64,000 nucleotides of DNA from Chrysaora quinquecirrha (Eukaryota > Cnidaria > Scyphozoa > Semaeostomeae > Pelagiidae), in the NCBI GenBank assembly GCA_014526335.1, contig JACTAT010000008.1:1386298-1450297 (forward strand), read 5' to 3'. This document shows positions 44,630-56,506 of this stretch, one piece after another. The translations under genes and the position numbers were made by a program. Below the pieces are notes generated by a model. The model ran no database searches, was not told the origin of the DNA, and saw nothing but the letters and a program-made list of their open reading frames with translations. Position 1 is the stretch's first letter. Each line of letters begins with the position of its first letter.

Positions 44630-44943
44630 ATGCTTCGATTCACAAAGCCCTGTGAAAGGAAACATTGTTCCGAAGTCCACAAGATCGTAAACTTGCACCA
44701 TCGTGTTATCATCTCCTCAGCGTTATGTGAGCGCACATTTAGCACCATGCGATGGCTGGCTTTAAACATAGCTGCGAGCAAAGAGCTGAGAAAATTGTTT
44801 CAATGGCATTTTGTTTGCTAAAATTTACAACAGCGATAGCGAAACAAGAATGGAATACTTTGGTAAACAAAAAAAAGACACGAAGTTGCTTCCAAGCAGT
44901 ATATCTTGAAGTCCGTCTGATTCAAACAGAAGATAAACCATAG
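44630..44943 (+). pseudogene. hAT transposase C-terminal region, right arm
   Basis: Mirror copy of the left-arm tail: SSALCERTFSTMRWL and LNIAASKELRK are clear, after which a one-base change of frame moves the remainder (VSMAFCLLKFTTAIAK) into the frame starting at 44752. Another small indel follows near 44870 (an AAAAAA run). It is therefore more damaged than the left copy. Confidence 0.6.
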
Positions 44944-45840
44944 TTTCAAATACATATTTGATGGTTTATAGCCATTTCATTATGTATCAATTTGATTTTA
45001 TGTTGAGATTTCTTATACGCGCCGAATGAAGATGAATGGATAACGGAAAAGGCATCCTTTTTTTTAAAACGAAACTTGTCGAGGAGGGAGTAACCAGAGT
45101 ACGCCGTAAAGAACAAAAGAAATGTTCATTGGAACAATCTCTAAAGCTTTTCAATGCAATATATAGATCGTTCCCAAAAGACTATTCCAGTGTCTATCCT
45201 GAAGCACCACTTTTATCGGCTTCTTCTGCTTAACTTCGTTCTCTATTGCGATTGCCCTTTCTTTGCTCCTCGCCACCCACTTGTCGTGCGATCCGTCCAA
45301 CGTTCCTGCCATTCAAACTTGTCCTATACAGAATTGGTTCAAGGACGGTCCTTGTGTCGTAAAGAAAAGCAAAGGTAGAAGAAATGGTGAACTGATAGGC
45401 CGTTGAACTACACGGACACTCTAAGATGACCCATAAGAGATGTTTCTGCCTCTAAAAAGGAGTTTTCATGCGATGATAGACATGCTAGTACCTTAATGAT
45501 AAGAAAAAATACAGTTTTGGTGATTTTCAATGTCGATGACGTCATATCTAAAAATAGAGATGTTGATGAAAATAAACAAAATATACATGAATCGATAGCA
45601 CCTTGTCTGCTGAGTCTGAAAATGCATATACTATTCATATCAAACGCAATTGAGGCAAGTAAACACAGATTTAAAGCAAAAATTGTGCACTTTATGACGT
45701 CATCAAATTAGCGTACTTCCGGTCAAAATCAAAAGTGTCCCATCTTGGATTTGAAATCTCCAGGGTCGATTTGGTATATTTCAGCAATAAAATTTGAGGT
45801 TAGGTTGAAATTTAGTTTTTCACATAGAATTCCCTGCCTA

Positions 45841-46306
45841 AACTCAAGTGCGATATCGTGTAGAATTTTTTTGATGATAAGAGCTTCCAACTTGCCGCAA
45901 TTAGACATTAAATTTATTATGTCCCAAAACCTGCTGTTTATATTCCACCATTGAGTACTGTGATCGTTCGTGAACGGGAATCATTATCCCAGAGTAAAAT
46001 TGCCACGGCCATTAATGTATGGTCAGTCATATCAGAGAAGTGTATTGAGCAGGATTGAGGACATTTTGAACATATCATTTGACTGAAAGAATGAGTTATT
46101 GATTTTTCTGTTCTGTTGCATAAGGGTATAAAGGATATAAATTTTGTTACAGTGCGTTTTTGGATTGTAAAGTTTAAAGTCAATTTATTTAGAGATGCTA
46201 ACCCATATCATCATGATACTTACAAGAAATATCTCATTTGAGTTGAATACCATGTAGCTAGTATTAATTTCATAAAATTCCAACTTAAGAATAAATTATT
46301 TATAAA
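45841..46306. other. No gene; probable PLE 3' flank
   Basis: AT-rich. Lies downstream of the minus-strand PLE stop at 46307 and probably includes its 3' untranslated region. An 81-codon minus frame (45938-46183) has no recognisable domain. Confidence 0.35.
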
Positions 46307-47730
46307 TTAGCTTCTAAACAGCTTTTCTTCGTAATAAGTCAACAAGGTTTTAGAACTTAAAGACATAAATGCATAAATTTTAAAAAAAGGTTCTTTTGAG
46401 TTATTGTTATCCTTTCCACATTGATGAACATGTCTAGGGAAAACACATGACGAAACATCAGAACGAGACTCAGAAATGTGGCAGTTCATCCTTAAACGAA
46501 AGTTTGTAGTTTGACCATTATAATTAATATTTCCATCGCACGAGTTAAAGGACAAAAAATATATGACATTTTTGCTGTTGCAGTTGATATGAGATTTTAT
46601 ATCCCAGATTGTGTTCTTTGCTGTTTTATATGAGTTCACCGGTTGTAAATAAAATTTGCAGAGTTTACATCGAGAATTAGTGAAAAGTGTGATGCCCGGT
46701 GTTGTTGATTGATTTACTTCCATCTGAGTAACGAATTTTGCTCTTGTTATCATTGAAGATATACTTGGTGGTTGTTTAAGGGATAAAATCGGTGGCGTAT
46801 TCTGAAATTTCCGTTTAGTATCTTCTGATGAAAAATTCTCAAATAATCCTCGGATAGTTTGCATGATGCTGTTAAAATTACAATTCGGATAAAATGTTGT
46901 TACGAGAGGTAGTATATTTTTATTTTGTTTCTCAGGTGCAGGACCTTGTAATTTTGCTCTATGAAAAGCTTGTTTTATAATAGATTTCGGATAGTTGCAT
47001 TCTATTAGCCAGTTTTCTAGTTCGTTAAGACGAGTTTCCACAAGATCTGAATCAGAGACGAAAATAACGATTCTTTTCGCAAGGTTAAATGATATTGTTT
47101 GCTTTATATGCGAGGGATGTGCACTGTTAAAATCCAAATATTTGTGAGGGTTCATTTCTTTGTAGTAAATATCTGTGCTGACAAATCTGTTCTCCTTTAA
47201 AATTACTTTAATATCTAAAAAATTGATGAATTCTGTCTGCTCAGCATCAGTTTTCCCTATTGCCATTGTAAATTTTATACTGGAATTCATTTCATTTAAG
47301 GCATCTTTTAACCGAATCGGATCTATTTCTTTGGGTAACGCAATGAAGCTATCGTCCATGTATCTTAAGTTATTATCTTCCATATATTTACAAATACTAG
47401 AATTGAAGTACTTTGGTAATATTGATGGATAAAGCAAATTTTCTTCAAGGAAGCCAATCGACAAACATGCATACGAAGGAGCAAATTTTGTTCCGATAGC
47501 AGTACCTTTGACTTGTTTGTATAAAATGTTATCGAAGAAAAAATTATTGTTTTCGAGAATAAATTTGGCAGATTCAAGGATAAAATTATTTGAAAAACGG
47601 TCTGGTATCAGATCATTTCTTTTGGTTATCCAGTATTCAATAGCTTTGAGTCCGAGATCGGGTGGTATACTTGTGTACAAACTGGTGATGTCATAAGAAT
47701 ATAAAGAAACAGGTTCTTTGAACTCCTTTG
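46307..47730 (-). CDS. Second Penelope-like RT (different lineage), N-terminus lost in gap
   Basis: The frame is open from the gap edge (47730) to the stop at 46307, about 474 codons. It starts just before motif A (YDITSLYTSIP), then GTAIGTKFAPSYA (motif B), YMDD (107-110 counting from the MYTSIP point), FLDIKV (154-159), and a zinc-like CKLC (339-342) typical of PLE linkers. The C-terminal nuclease has VIYFLSF and YNGQT, where the usual Tyr-(Ile/Val)-Gly is Tyr-Asn-Gly, then Arg and His residues and a final Glu-rich helix. It differs strongly from the PLE at 5325-10145. Upstream coding sequence and any terminal repeats fall in the 500-N gap, so intactness is unknown. Confidence 0.85.
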
Positions 47731-48230
47731 NNNNNNNNNNNNNNNNNNNNNNNNNNNNNNNNNNNNNNNNNNNNNNNNNNNNNNNNNNNNNNNNNNNNNN
47801 NNNNNNNNNNNNNNNNNNNNNNNNNNNNNNNNNNNNNNNNNNNNNNNNNNNNNNNNNNNNNNNNNNNNNNNNNNNNNNNNNNNNNNNNNNNNNNNNNNNN
47901 NNNNNNNNNNNNNNNNNNNNNNNNNNNNNNNNNNNNNNNNNNNNNNNNNNNNNNNNNNNNNNNNNNNNNNNNNNNNNNNNNNNNNNNNNNNNNNNNNNNN
48001 NNNNNNNNNNNNNNNNNNNNNNNNNNNNNNNNNNNNNNNNNNNNNNNNNNNNNNNNNNNNNNNNNNNNNNNNNNNNNNNNNNNNNNNNNNNNNNNNNNNN
48101 NNNNNNNNNNNNNNNNNNNNNNNNNNNNNNNNNNNNNNNNNNNNNNNNNNNNNNNNNNNNNNNNNNNNNNNNNNNNNNNNNNNNNNNNNNNNNNNNNNNN
48201 NNNNNNNNNNNNNNNNNNNNNNNNNNNNNN
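47731..48230. other. Assembly gap (500 N)
   Basis: Exactly 500 N, a conventional placeholder length, so the real distance is unknown. Open frames through it are artefacts. Confidence 0.99.
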
Positions 48231-48510
48231 AGCTAAGATAAATCTTACAATTACTGCTATGTTGTGTAGTACTATGTAGTGAACTTTATTTCATGTATCT
48301 ATTCTATTTGATTTTGTATCCATTATATATAGGTGTTGAAGGTACTGTATTCTGTTGAAATTTGATGAAAATCAAGCCTGTTTTGTTATGAAAAATGTTA
48401 CTTCACTTATTCTCAACTACTTTTATCATAAATCTTGCCTGCAAATAAAAAATTGAGGGATGTGGAAGCCCAGGGGGGTACACGCCAAAGTTTTGACAGG
48501 GATGGTTTTC

Positions 48511-49515
48511 CTACTTTTTTCTTTTTCTATCATACCTTTCTATTCTTGTGTTATGAACACTTCGGCCAGTAATGAAGCTGCCTCGTCCTGTCCCACGTGC
48601 AGATATCATAAACCTAGCAATGTCATAATTTTCAACGCCACAGTCTCCTCTCACTCTGCTTGGCAGACCATAATCCGATACACCATCAATGAAATATTTT
48701 GCTGCAGTAGACGCTAAGTTGTTGTTGGTGCATTTGACGTAAATAATCGCTCTGCTGTATCCATCAATGCATCCATGGAACACAAAACGCCAAGCTATCA
48801 ATTTATGATTTGTGTCTATGTGCCACAGACAGTTTGGAGATGGGACGTTGTAGACCCTGCGCTGTATAGCAAGACTTCTTCTTTCCGCTCTTCCAATTGG
48901 ATCAATTTCTTGAAGCCTTTCTCGTACCCGTCTTCTCTCAACGTTTATACCTCTGCTACGCAAACTCCCTCTTATGTACGTTTCACCTGCTCTCGGGGTG
49001 AGCCCTATGATGCTCCTCAACAACCGATCAAGATCTTGATCAGGTATCACAGTAAATCTATGATTCAGGTCGAACTTGGCAACCCTTCTATACAATGTGC
49101 TTTCACTTACATTTAGGCACAGGGCAATCGCCTTCGAGGACATTCCTGTTTCACGAAGATCTTGTAGCTGATCTTTCGTCAGCATGAACTGAGGGCGCCC
49201 TCCTGTCCTTGATCTTGTAAGGGTAAAGTTAGGGCAGCAGCCAACCTCATTATGACCTTGACCAAGTTTTTTCCTTATATCTTCAGCTTTTTCAAAGGAA
49301 TGCTGCAGCAAGTCCCTCAGCAACCCCAGTATCGCGTCGTTCCTTCTTGAATGGCTCTCTAACTGGTACATCATGCCAACTAACACTCCCACGAAATTCT
49401 CTAATTTTCTCTCCATGTATTCAAGTGCCATGTTGTCACTTGTCGTTTTGATGTTTTGTAAAAGCTGATCAAATTCTACGAAAAACTGCGTTAGGTCACT
49501 GTAATTAGCTGCCAT
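48511..49515 (-). CDS. Integrase-core protein with N-terminal helix-turn-helix (DD35E)
   Basis: A 334-aa ORF, ATG at 49515. Residues 1-90 are helical and coiled-coil-like; 112-150 form a helix-turn-helix ([10 protein letters not shown] through [10 protein letters not shown]), as in transposase DNA-binding domains; the RNase-H-like core has HIDTNHK (Asp234), [17 protein letters not shown] (Asp291) and RIER (Glu326). Asp291 to Glu326 is the canonical 35-residue spacing. Related integrase-core genes are multicopy in cnidarians and fishes and may derive from transposons. The family normally continues past the catalytic Glu; here it ends eight residues later. A GTATGA donor sits right after (48535), so the last exon may lie toward the gap, or the gene is truncated. 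Cutting and joining activity is possible but unproven. Confidence 0.75.
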   Translation of the reverse strand: MAANYSDLTQFFVEFDQLLQNIKTTSDNMALEYMERKLENFVGVLVGMMYQLESHSRRNDAILGLLRDLLQHSFEKAEDIRKKLGQGHNEVGCCPNFTLTRSRTGGRPQFMLTKDQLQDLRETGMSSKAIALCLNVSESTLYRRVAKFDLNHRFTVIPDQDLDRLLRSIIGLTPRAGETYIRGSLRSRGINVERRRVRERLQEIDPIGRAERRSLAIQRRVYNVPSPNCLWHIDTNHKLIAWRFVFHGCIDGYSRAIIYVKCTNNNLASTAAKYFIDGVSDYGLPSRVRGDCGVENYDIARFMISARGTGRGSFITGRSVHNTRIERYDRKRKK

Positions 49516-49659
49516 CTTGGATCCGCGATCTCTTGCATGTTAATATGGGGGCATAGGTTTGTGCCTGTGCATTCCTGTTCTCTCACGACCACCCAAAGTG
49601 TGATTTTCCATCCCCTCGCTATGCCGCGGTACACTGTTAACCACTGCTCATGATGCCAT

Positions 49660-49860
49660 ACTCGATCGCGCAGGATGTAAAACTCGATCGCAAAAAGTCA
49701 AAATCTCGATCGCGCAGAATGTAAAACTCGATCGCAAAAAGTCAAAATCTCGATCGCGCAAAACGTCAAAATCTCGATCGCGCAGAATGTAAAACTCGAT
49801 CGCAAAAAGTGAAAAACTCGATCGCACAAAACAATCGATTCTCGATCTCTAGCGCAGAAA
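49660..49860. repeat. CGATCG minisatellite
   Basis: About nine tandem half-units of roughly 20 bp of the form CTCGATCGC(G)CAGAATGTAAAA or CTCGATCGCAAAAAGTC; pairs make a unit of about 44 bp. Nearly every half-unit has the palindrome CGATCG. It lies 145-345 bases upstream of the integrase-core ORF. A frame across it is only the repeat. Confidence 0.85.
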
Positions 49861-50378
49861 CTAGATCCTGCTAGATAAATCTCAACCTTTCTATTCTCAT
49901 TTCGATCGACAATTTTACAGCTCGATCGGTAAATTTGCAATTCAACAATAAAAACTTTCTCGAATACCTTTTGACAGTAACGGCGTGCCATAAACTTACA
50001 ATCAAAACCAAAACCAAAAACCCGAAAAACTCTAGCAATACAAGATATTTTAAACCTACCTTAATTATATGCAAATTACAACAAAGAGGAGAACTGCAAC
50101 TACAATCTTGGACAAAATATATTGGAACGGCCTAAATAGTTTTGCTATTATCTATCGATCCCCCCTTCTCCCCCGTTACAATGTTGTTTCGTACAAAAGT
50201 TGTCTTGTTCTACTACCAACATTGTTTTGGGGGTAAAAGGGGGGAGAATTGGAGTTATGGAAGTAGAAAATCAATGAAATAGGCCATATTCATCGGAGAA
50301 AATGCCTTGTTCCAAATATTTTGTCCAAGATTGTAGGCTTGCTTAGCATGCTCATTGATAATATTAGTCCGTGTGCTG

Positions 50379-53300
50379 CGAGATGACCTACTTGCAATTT
50401 CTTCGGGACTTTAAAAATTTGGATGAATGTGTTCATCATCGTACTAGAATTACGAATCTACCTGTTGGCCATGTTGAATTTTCTTGTGAGCCGCCCCCAA
50501 CGCGATTTTATGTTTCGACTGAAGTAGGCCTGTTTTGCTTCAAAAGCGCCATTTTCTTCAGCGATTTCAATAGAGATCACTGAGCCGAAGCATCAATCGA
50601 TACGCAAATCCAGGGGAACACTAACACTTTCTACAGTGTTGACGGGCGGTCGGCAGGAGAAGTTAATGAAACTGGACGCCAAAATATACGGAAAACATGA
50701 AGCGGACGACTAATTTATGCAAATAATATAATTGTCGAGTGTATGAAACCGACTGAAGCTTTTTAGATGCTCATATTGTTTACAAGTAGTTCAAAATGAA
50801 TCAAAAGTGATTCGTGGTATGAAGCACAGTGTATATCATAGGGTCATATGGTTTCGTTCTATAACAACCATTTCTAAATACGTTTTTGTAAAAAATACCT
50901 TATTCCATCAAATTTCGAATGTTTAATTTTCGCACTCTCAGATTATCACGCCCTAAAATTTTTATTAGAAGTTGACCCGATTCGCGCCCTTACTTTTTAC
51001 ACCAAGAAGCGCGCTTTTAACTGATGTGTTGGCGCGCTTTCAATTTCTTCTCCATTTAGGCTACATTTGCATTTGCATTTGCATTTACATTTGCATCATT
51101 AAGCAAAGCGGTTTTGATCCGCATCTTTAACTTCTATATCTATTACCCTTACGCTTTTTTTGCAATTTGGATGTCTCCGCTTGGGTTTCCCTCGTCAGCA
51201 AACAACTGCGCCTAAGGAACCAGTCATAAACTATCTGCTAGAAGGGGCCGGAGGAAAACTGGATGGGCCATGACACAATTCTGAGTAACTTGGTTGGGCC
51301 GCCAATTTAATTTTGTTTTTTATGATGGGCCATGAACCAATTATGCACATACTTTCATAGGAACTCAATATTGTGGATAAATAAAAGACCCAGTGTGATG
51401 AAAACTGTTCAAATGGTCTATATCCTGCCCCAATATATTAATATCCTCAATTTTCATATTCTAAATATCCTGATTAGGAGTTCTCATCATCTCTTATAAG
51501 TGCATAGGGCTCTTGAAATAAACTCTCAATTGTTTTCTTCATCTTCCTTGACTGAAGTTTTTCTTTTCTTTTCCTGCTCTTTTCATTTAGTCAGCTGAAA
51601 AATTCAACAGTTTCTAGCAGATTCTGCAGCAGCATCCTCATAGTTGCTCTAAACTAAATGCTTCAATGCAGCCAAATGAAGTTGTTGTATCGACATTTTC
51701 CCCAAAATCACTGTATAATCATTATCAATGTCTTATGATTCACAGGCCTTGCTTTGAAAAAGAATGAAAAGGATTAATGAGATACTCAAGGGGGATACAT
51801 AAGTATCTTCATCTTCTTCCTCTTTTGGTGTTAAGTTTGTCACAGACATCAACAGCCATAGCAGGCAAAACTTCTCTGCTGCCAGTCTTATCATTTTGCA
51901 TTTGAATAGCTACTGTGTTTTTAGATAAGAGGCTGTCAATGTTGCCTTTCACTGCTTTTCCTTTCCCTCTATTTTGTCACACACAAGGTTAGATCACACA
52001 AGTAAAGATCTTTTTGCAAGATTAGTGTCAGTTTAACCTTTGCTCGTTGCTGCTCGTCAGTATTGTGAATGAATTTCTAACTCATGCTCAGACTCCAGAA
52101 AAGACAAAATAAAAGTAGCTGAATACCTTCCTCACTAAACGATGAAAACAGGCGTGTTTTGAGTGTGGCAAAAGATTTTCCTTTGTTCTAACTGACCTTC
52201 CTCCGGTCAATGACCGTGCGACCGTAACTTTTTCCTGACTCTGCTCATACTAAGAAATGGATGGGCCATGAAATTTTCTCAGCCTTTACTGATGGGCTAT
52301 GAAAATATTTTGGACAATTTTGGTGGGCCACGAAAATTTTTGGAAAATATCTGATTTTTCCTCCGGCCCCCCTTACCAGATAGTTTATGACCGGTCCATA
52401 AGTTGCAACGAGCGCAAAGCGCGAATGAAAGGGGGATGGACTGGAGGCTGTTTCTGACTTCCGTAATGAAAAGAACTGACCACTAGATGCAGACAGATGA
52501 TTTTCCCTAAAACATGGTTATACTATAGCTACAGTCTGCGCAGAATTCTGCACAAGACCTATGTGGTCTCTAGGTTTAAAAAAGGGACAAAACAAGCGTT
52601 CGTTTCTACCCCTTTCCACTGCCATACGTGCGCGGCACACTGTCAAATGGCCGTAACAAAGGAGGAATGGGGTCCCATTGCTTAGTTTCGCCTTTTACTG
52701 TCAATCTGCCTGTCGTGTTAAGCATTGTGCCTAGTGCTAATCTACCAATCAAACAGGCGTTAGGAATCTTAATAAGCGGCGATCACCGTAACGCTATCAC
52801 GGTAGAGCAAAAGAAGAAAATGCGACAGAAGGGGTCAATTCGCCAAAATGAAGCATACACGCTTAAGCGCATCTACAACAGGAATGCCAAACATATGTTC
52901 ATAACCAAACACTATGTCGAATACCTAGAAGTATTTGGTTTTTATCATTTGAAAACTATAGCGTCTATCTGTTCTTTCTGAAAATAATTTCTCGGACTTT
53001 ATGAAAGCGTCAATACAATGTCATGTTTCGAAGCCAGCGCTTTCAGCGTGTTATCTGTTCTGTTCTCTTATTACCCTTTGAAGTGCGTGACGCTCGCCTC
53101 TTTCATGCAGCGCAGGTTTACCAGGCTCCAATCTCCAAATGTCACAGTGCATTATGTACGTATTTGTGTATCCTTGTGGTTTACAATTTCTCGCTCTCTT
53201 GCATAATCTATGCCTTGTTGGAGGCTACTTTTGAGGCAATTTCGAGGCAACTTGGAAGTAAAAGAAAGCAAAGTTTAAAGTGCGACGAATCGATATATTT

Positions 53301-54747
53301 TTCTGTAATTAATGATCAGCAGCATTGTTTTGTCTGGACAATATCCCAAAGTTGCCGTACTTCTCTTTTATGTTGATGCGGTGCCGGTGCAACGAAGTTA
53401 AAAGAGGGTCACCCACGTTATAGTTTTGAGCTAATGTCCGTACCAAAATCTTTTGAAACGGATGATTCTTCGGGAGGATGAATTCCCCACAGAAAGAGTC
53501 CAAAGATTTAACATGTTGTTAATTTACCCTATATCCACTACCCACTACATCAATTCACCTGATTCCTGCTGCAAGAGAGTGCCACCCCAGGTGCTACCAT
53601 CAGCTGCAGCTTTCTGAACACAGGATCATGTCTGTTGTGATTCCTCTTAAAACGGAGTCGATGACGAGGATGGAAACGAGCAGCTCTTTGCAATTCGCGC
53701 GCGGCAGAACAAACATTTTTCAGTTGGTTCTTCGTACTCTCAAGCTTGCTGTAGCCACAGGTGCGGCACTTGTTGCAAGGTAGCATAAGATCCTAATTAT
53801 TCTAGCTTTAGATTCTTTTGATCTTTGAAACGGAGTTTCCTTCAAGGGCTTTTTAAACGGCGTTGGTAAGGATTCACTTTGACATTGCCAACGTGTCCCG
53901 CGCTAAACGCAGGGGACCAGATAGCGAAAAGTTCGAGTTTTCAAAATTAAAAGTTCTACCCATCATCGGCTATAACGGTTTGAAATATGGTCTTAGTGTT
54001 TGCCTCGAAGGGCTCAAAATGGTAAAGCAGAATAACTTCCTAATTAGTTTATAACGAAGAATAGTCTCAAGTATGTGGTTGCCTTTGCACTAGCAAATCT
54101 TTTGTGCCTTGACAATGGTTACGTTTGTGACATTACCTGCCATAAGAGACAGGATGTTCATGTACTTTAAAATTTAGTTATAAAAACATCACAAGGAGGA
54201 TGCATTTTGTCCATATAATAATTAATTTGAGGTTTTAAGACCCAATTTACTAAACAATGGGGTTCCATAATGGTTTCTCATTCCATGTTCCACAGAATTG
54301 TGTTTTATTGCACTCCGCAGTGCATAATTTCATGGGGGGGTATCGACCAACATCAATTCATAGCACAGAATACAAGAGCAAAGAGTAATTAAAAAACATA
54401 TGAAAACTTCATTTTTGACAATTATCCACTTGATTCGTTCAAAGAATGGGGTACAATTTTTGCCTTTTGTCTTAGTAATTTTGTTCTGATTTGTACATAG
54501 AAAGCATCTTTAAAGTTAATGCACACCCTGATAGCAAGACTCGCTTCAATTAGTTCTTTACAAATTGTTGATGAAAATGGCGGTTTCTTGCCGGAACACT
54601 GTGTGAGTTTTGCTGGAGAAAAACGGGTTGGACGCGTCTCACAAGAAAATTCAGGCTGGCTAACAGGTACAATCGTGTTTAGGATGTGAAGCTGAACAAA
54701 TTTGTGCAAAAATTAAAAGTCCCGCTAAAATTGCAAGTAGTCACCCC
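50379..54747. mobile_element. Long-TIR DNA element (decayed), copy 2
   Basis: Counterpart of 10757-15137, with the same diverged inverted ends and the same nested element. The short frames at 52497-54054 correspond one for one with copy 1 and have no recognisable domain. Confidence 0.5.
51216..52397. mobile_element. Nested TIR element, copy 2
   Basis: Counterpart of 11597-12784, a few bases shorter. The left terminal GGAAC has one more mismatch to the right end than in copy 1. Confidence 0.6.
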
Positions 54748-56506
54748 GATTTCGGCTGTCAGCACCCGGACTATATTGAGACTTCCAAGTCAGCTGAATA
54801 TTTGCATGGCTCTGCTGTCTTCTCAAAACTTGATCTCAAGTCTGGGTATCATCAACTAGAGTTAGATGAAGCAAGTAGACATTATTTGGCTTGTCATTTG
54901 CTGCAGAAATTTTTCAGCATGAAATTCAAAAGTGTTAATCTGGCATTGAAAACTCTCTCAATATAAGTGATGATATTCTTGTCTTTGGTAGAACACAAGC
55001 TGAACATTGTAAACTCCAACTTTACAGGATAGCACATACGGTAGAGTTATTTGGTGAGTCTTCGAACGCGAGAGAGTAAATCACACGAATAGACACGAGA
55101 CGCGTTATTTTATGCAAATATAAATATCCCAAAATGGAATGCAACAAAATGAATCGACGAACGCGATGTAGAATCGTCATTAAAATGGGTTGACTGCAAT
55201 CGTGATTTAAAATGGGTAGAATGAAATCGTGGCTAGAATCGATAGACTGAAATCGTGAAATCGTTACACTGAAATCGGTTCGAACTAAAAGAAAACGATA
55301 AAAATACGAAATTAGGCTACCTAATTTAAATTAAACGACTAGTTACACAAACAAAATAATTTTAATAGAAGGAAGGATAAATTAAACTAACATTTGGTAA
55401 CACCACGTAGAAATAGACGACTTGATAGATATAAACCATACGAATAAAACTTTAACTTAGATAATCGAACGAAATGGTTGAAAAACCATAGAAAATAGAT
55501 TAACAAAGAACGATCGACTGATCGATAGATTTGAAAACATGCAACCATGTAACTGACAGCACTAAAACTAAACTTCCGCTGGAATGCATGCTGCTTGTCA
55601 CGTGATACTTGCCATGACAATGCAATTGAATCCAACAAACATGACATTGCCCTGCAAAATGTATTGGAAACGTTACAAAGAACAAATCTTAAGGCAAATT
55701 TAGCAAAATGTTGCTTTAACAAGGACAACCTTGATTTTTTTGGCAATCATTTTTCAGCTCAAGGAATGTCAGCAAGCAAAGAGGAAATCAAGGCAATCCA
55801 GAATGTCTCAGTTCCAACCTCAGTTGCCGAAGTCAGAAGTTTTTTGGGAATGGTCAATTAGTTGTCCCGATTTATACCAAATTTTTCTACCTTAACAGAA
55901 CCATTGAGACATCTGACCATAAAGAATATTCCATGGACCTGGTCTAAGACACACGACGATGCTTTTGATAAAGTCAAAGATAAAATTGTCAGTAGTAAAG
56001 TCATGGCCTATTTTGACCCTCAGAAAGTTACAAAGGCGATTGCTGATGCCAGCCCTGTTGGTCTAGGTGCCTTACTTTGCCAAATTACAGCTAACAAAGA
56101 TGGTGCAGAAAGCAGAAAAGTTGTCTGTTATGCTAGTCGTTCACTATCAGATGTGGAGAGACGATAGAGTCAAATCGAAAAAGAAGCTCTTGCACTTGTA
56201 TGGGCTTGTGAAAGGTTTCATGCCATCCTTTTTGGAAAAGAATTTACCCTGATCACAGACCACAAGCCACTTGATATCATCTTCAACAAACCAAATAGTA
56301 GACCTCCAGCTCGATTAGAGCGTTGGAACATTAGGCTGCAGCAGTATAATTTCAAGATGCAATATAAATGTGGGCCTGAAAATCCAGCTGATTATCTGTC
56401 GCAACACATATCTCACAAGGAATATACACACAGAAACATTGCTGAAGAATATGTACATTTTGTACTGATTAATCACTATGGATTAATGCAGTTCCGAAGG
56501 CCATGA
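54748..56506 (+). pseudogene. Ty3/Gypsy RT and RNase H, copy 2
   Basis: Same arrangement as copy 1: truncated RT with ISDD, solo LTR, RT thumb (55643 on), stop, then SRFIPNFSTLTEPLRHLT in an open frame 55862-56167 through the RNase H ADASPVGLGALLCQ, the shared TAG near 56165, then EKEALALVWACERFHA and TDHKPL. Better preserved than copy 1 in the RNase H, since it lacks the ACATCT duplication, but still interrupted. Confidence 0.85.
55008..55637 (+). mobile_element. Solo LTR in the Gypsy RT, copy 2
   Basis: 630 bp, TG..CA, flanked by AACAT at 55003-55007 and 55638-55642. Same insertion point and length as copy 1, so the insertion preceded the block duplication. Confidence 0.75.

Larger units (their letters stand above)
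42506..45840. repeat. 3.3-kb palindrome: 1.2-kb inverted repeats around a 0.94-kb spacer
   Basis: The left arm 42506-43703 and the reverse complement of the right arm 44647-45840 are nearly identical, with a few substitutions and small indels. The outer ends read TAGGCAGGGAATTC. ORFs of 71, 74 and 76 codons appear in both arms in mirrored positions for that reason only. Each arm contains two TGACGTCAT sites and a hAT transposase tail next to the spacer. No flanking target duplication was found. Confidence 0.9.

Noticed and set aside
42635..45711. Paired ORFs of 70-76 codons in the palindrome arms as genes
   Set aside because: Identical only because the arms are copies; no domain or codon signal.
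47718..48279. Long frames through the N gap
   Set aside because: They consist of unknown bases.
48438..48536. Intron joining the integrase-core gene to sequence at 48438
   Set aside because: Splicing GTATGA to the TTTATTTGCAG acceptor gives a stop after three codons.
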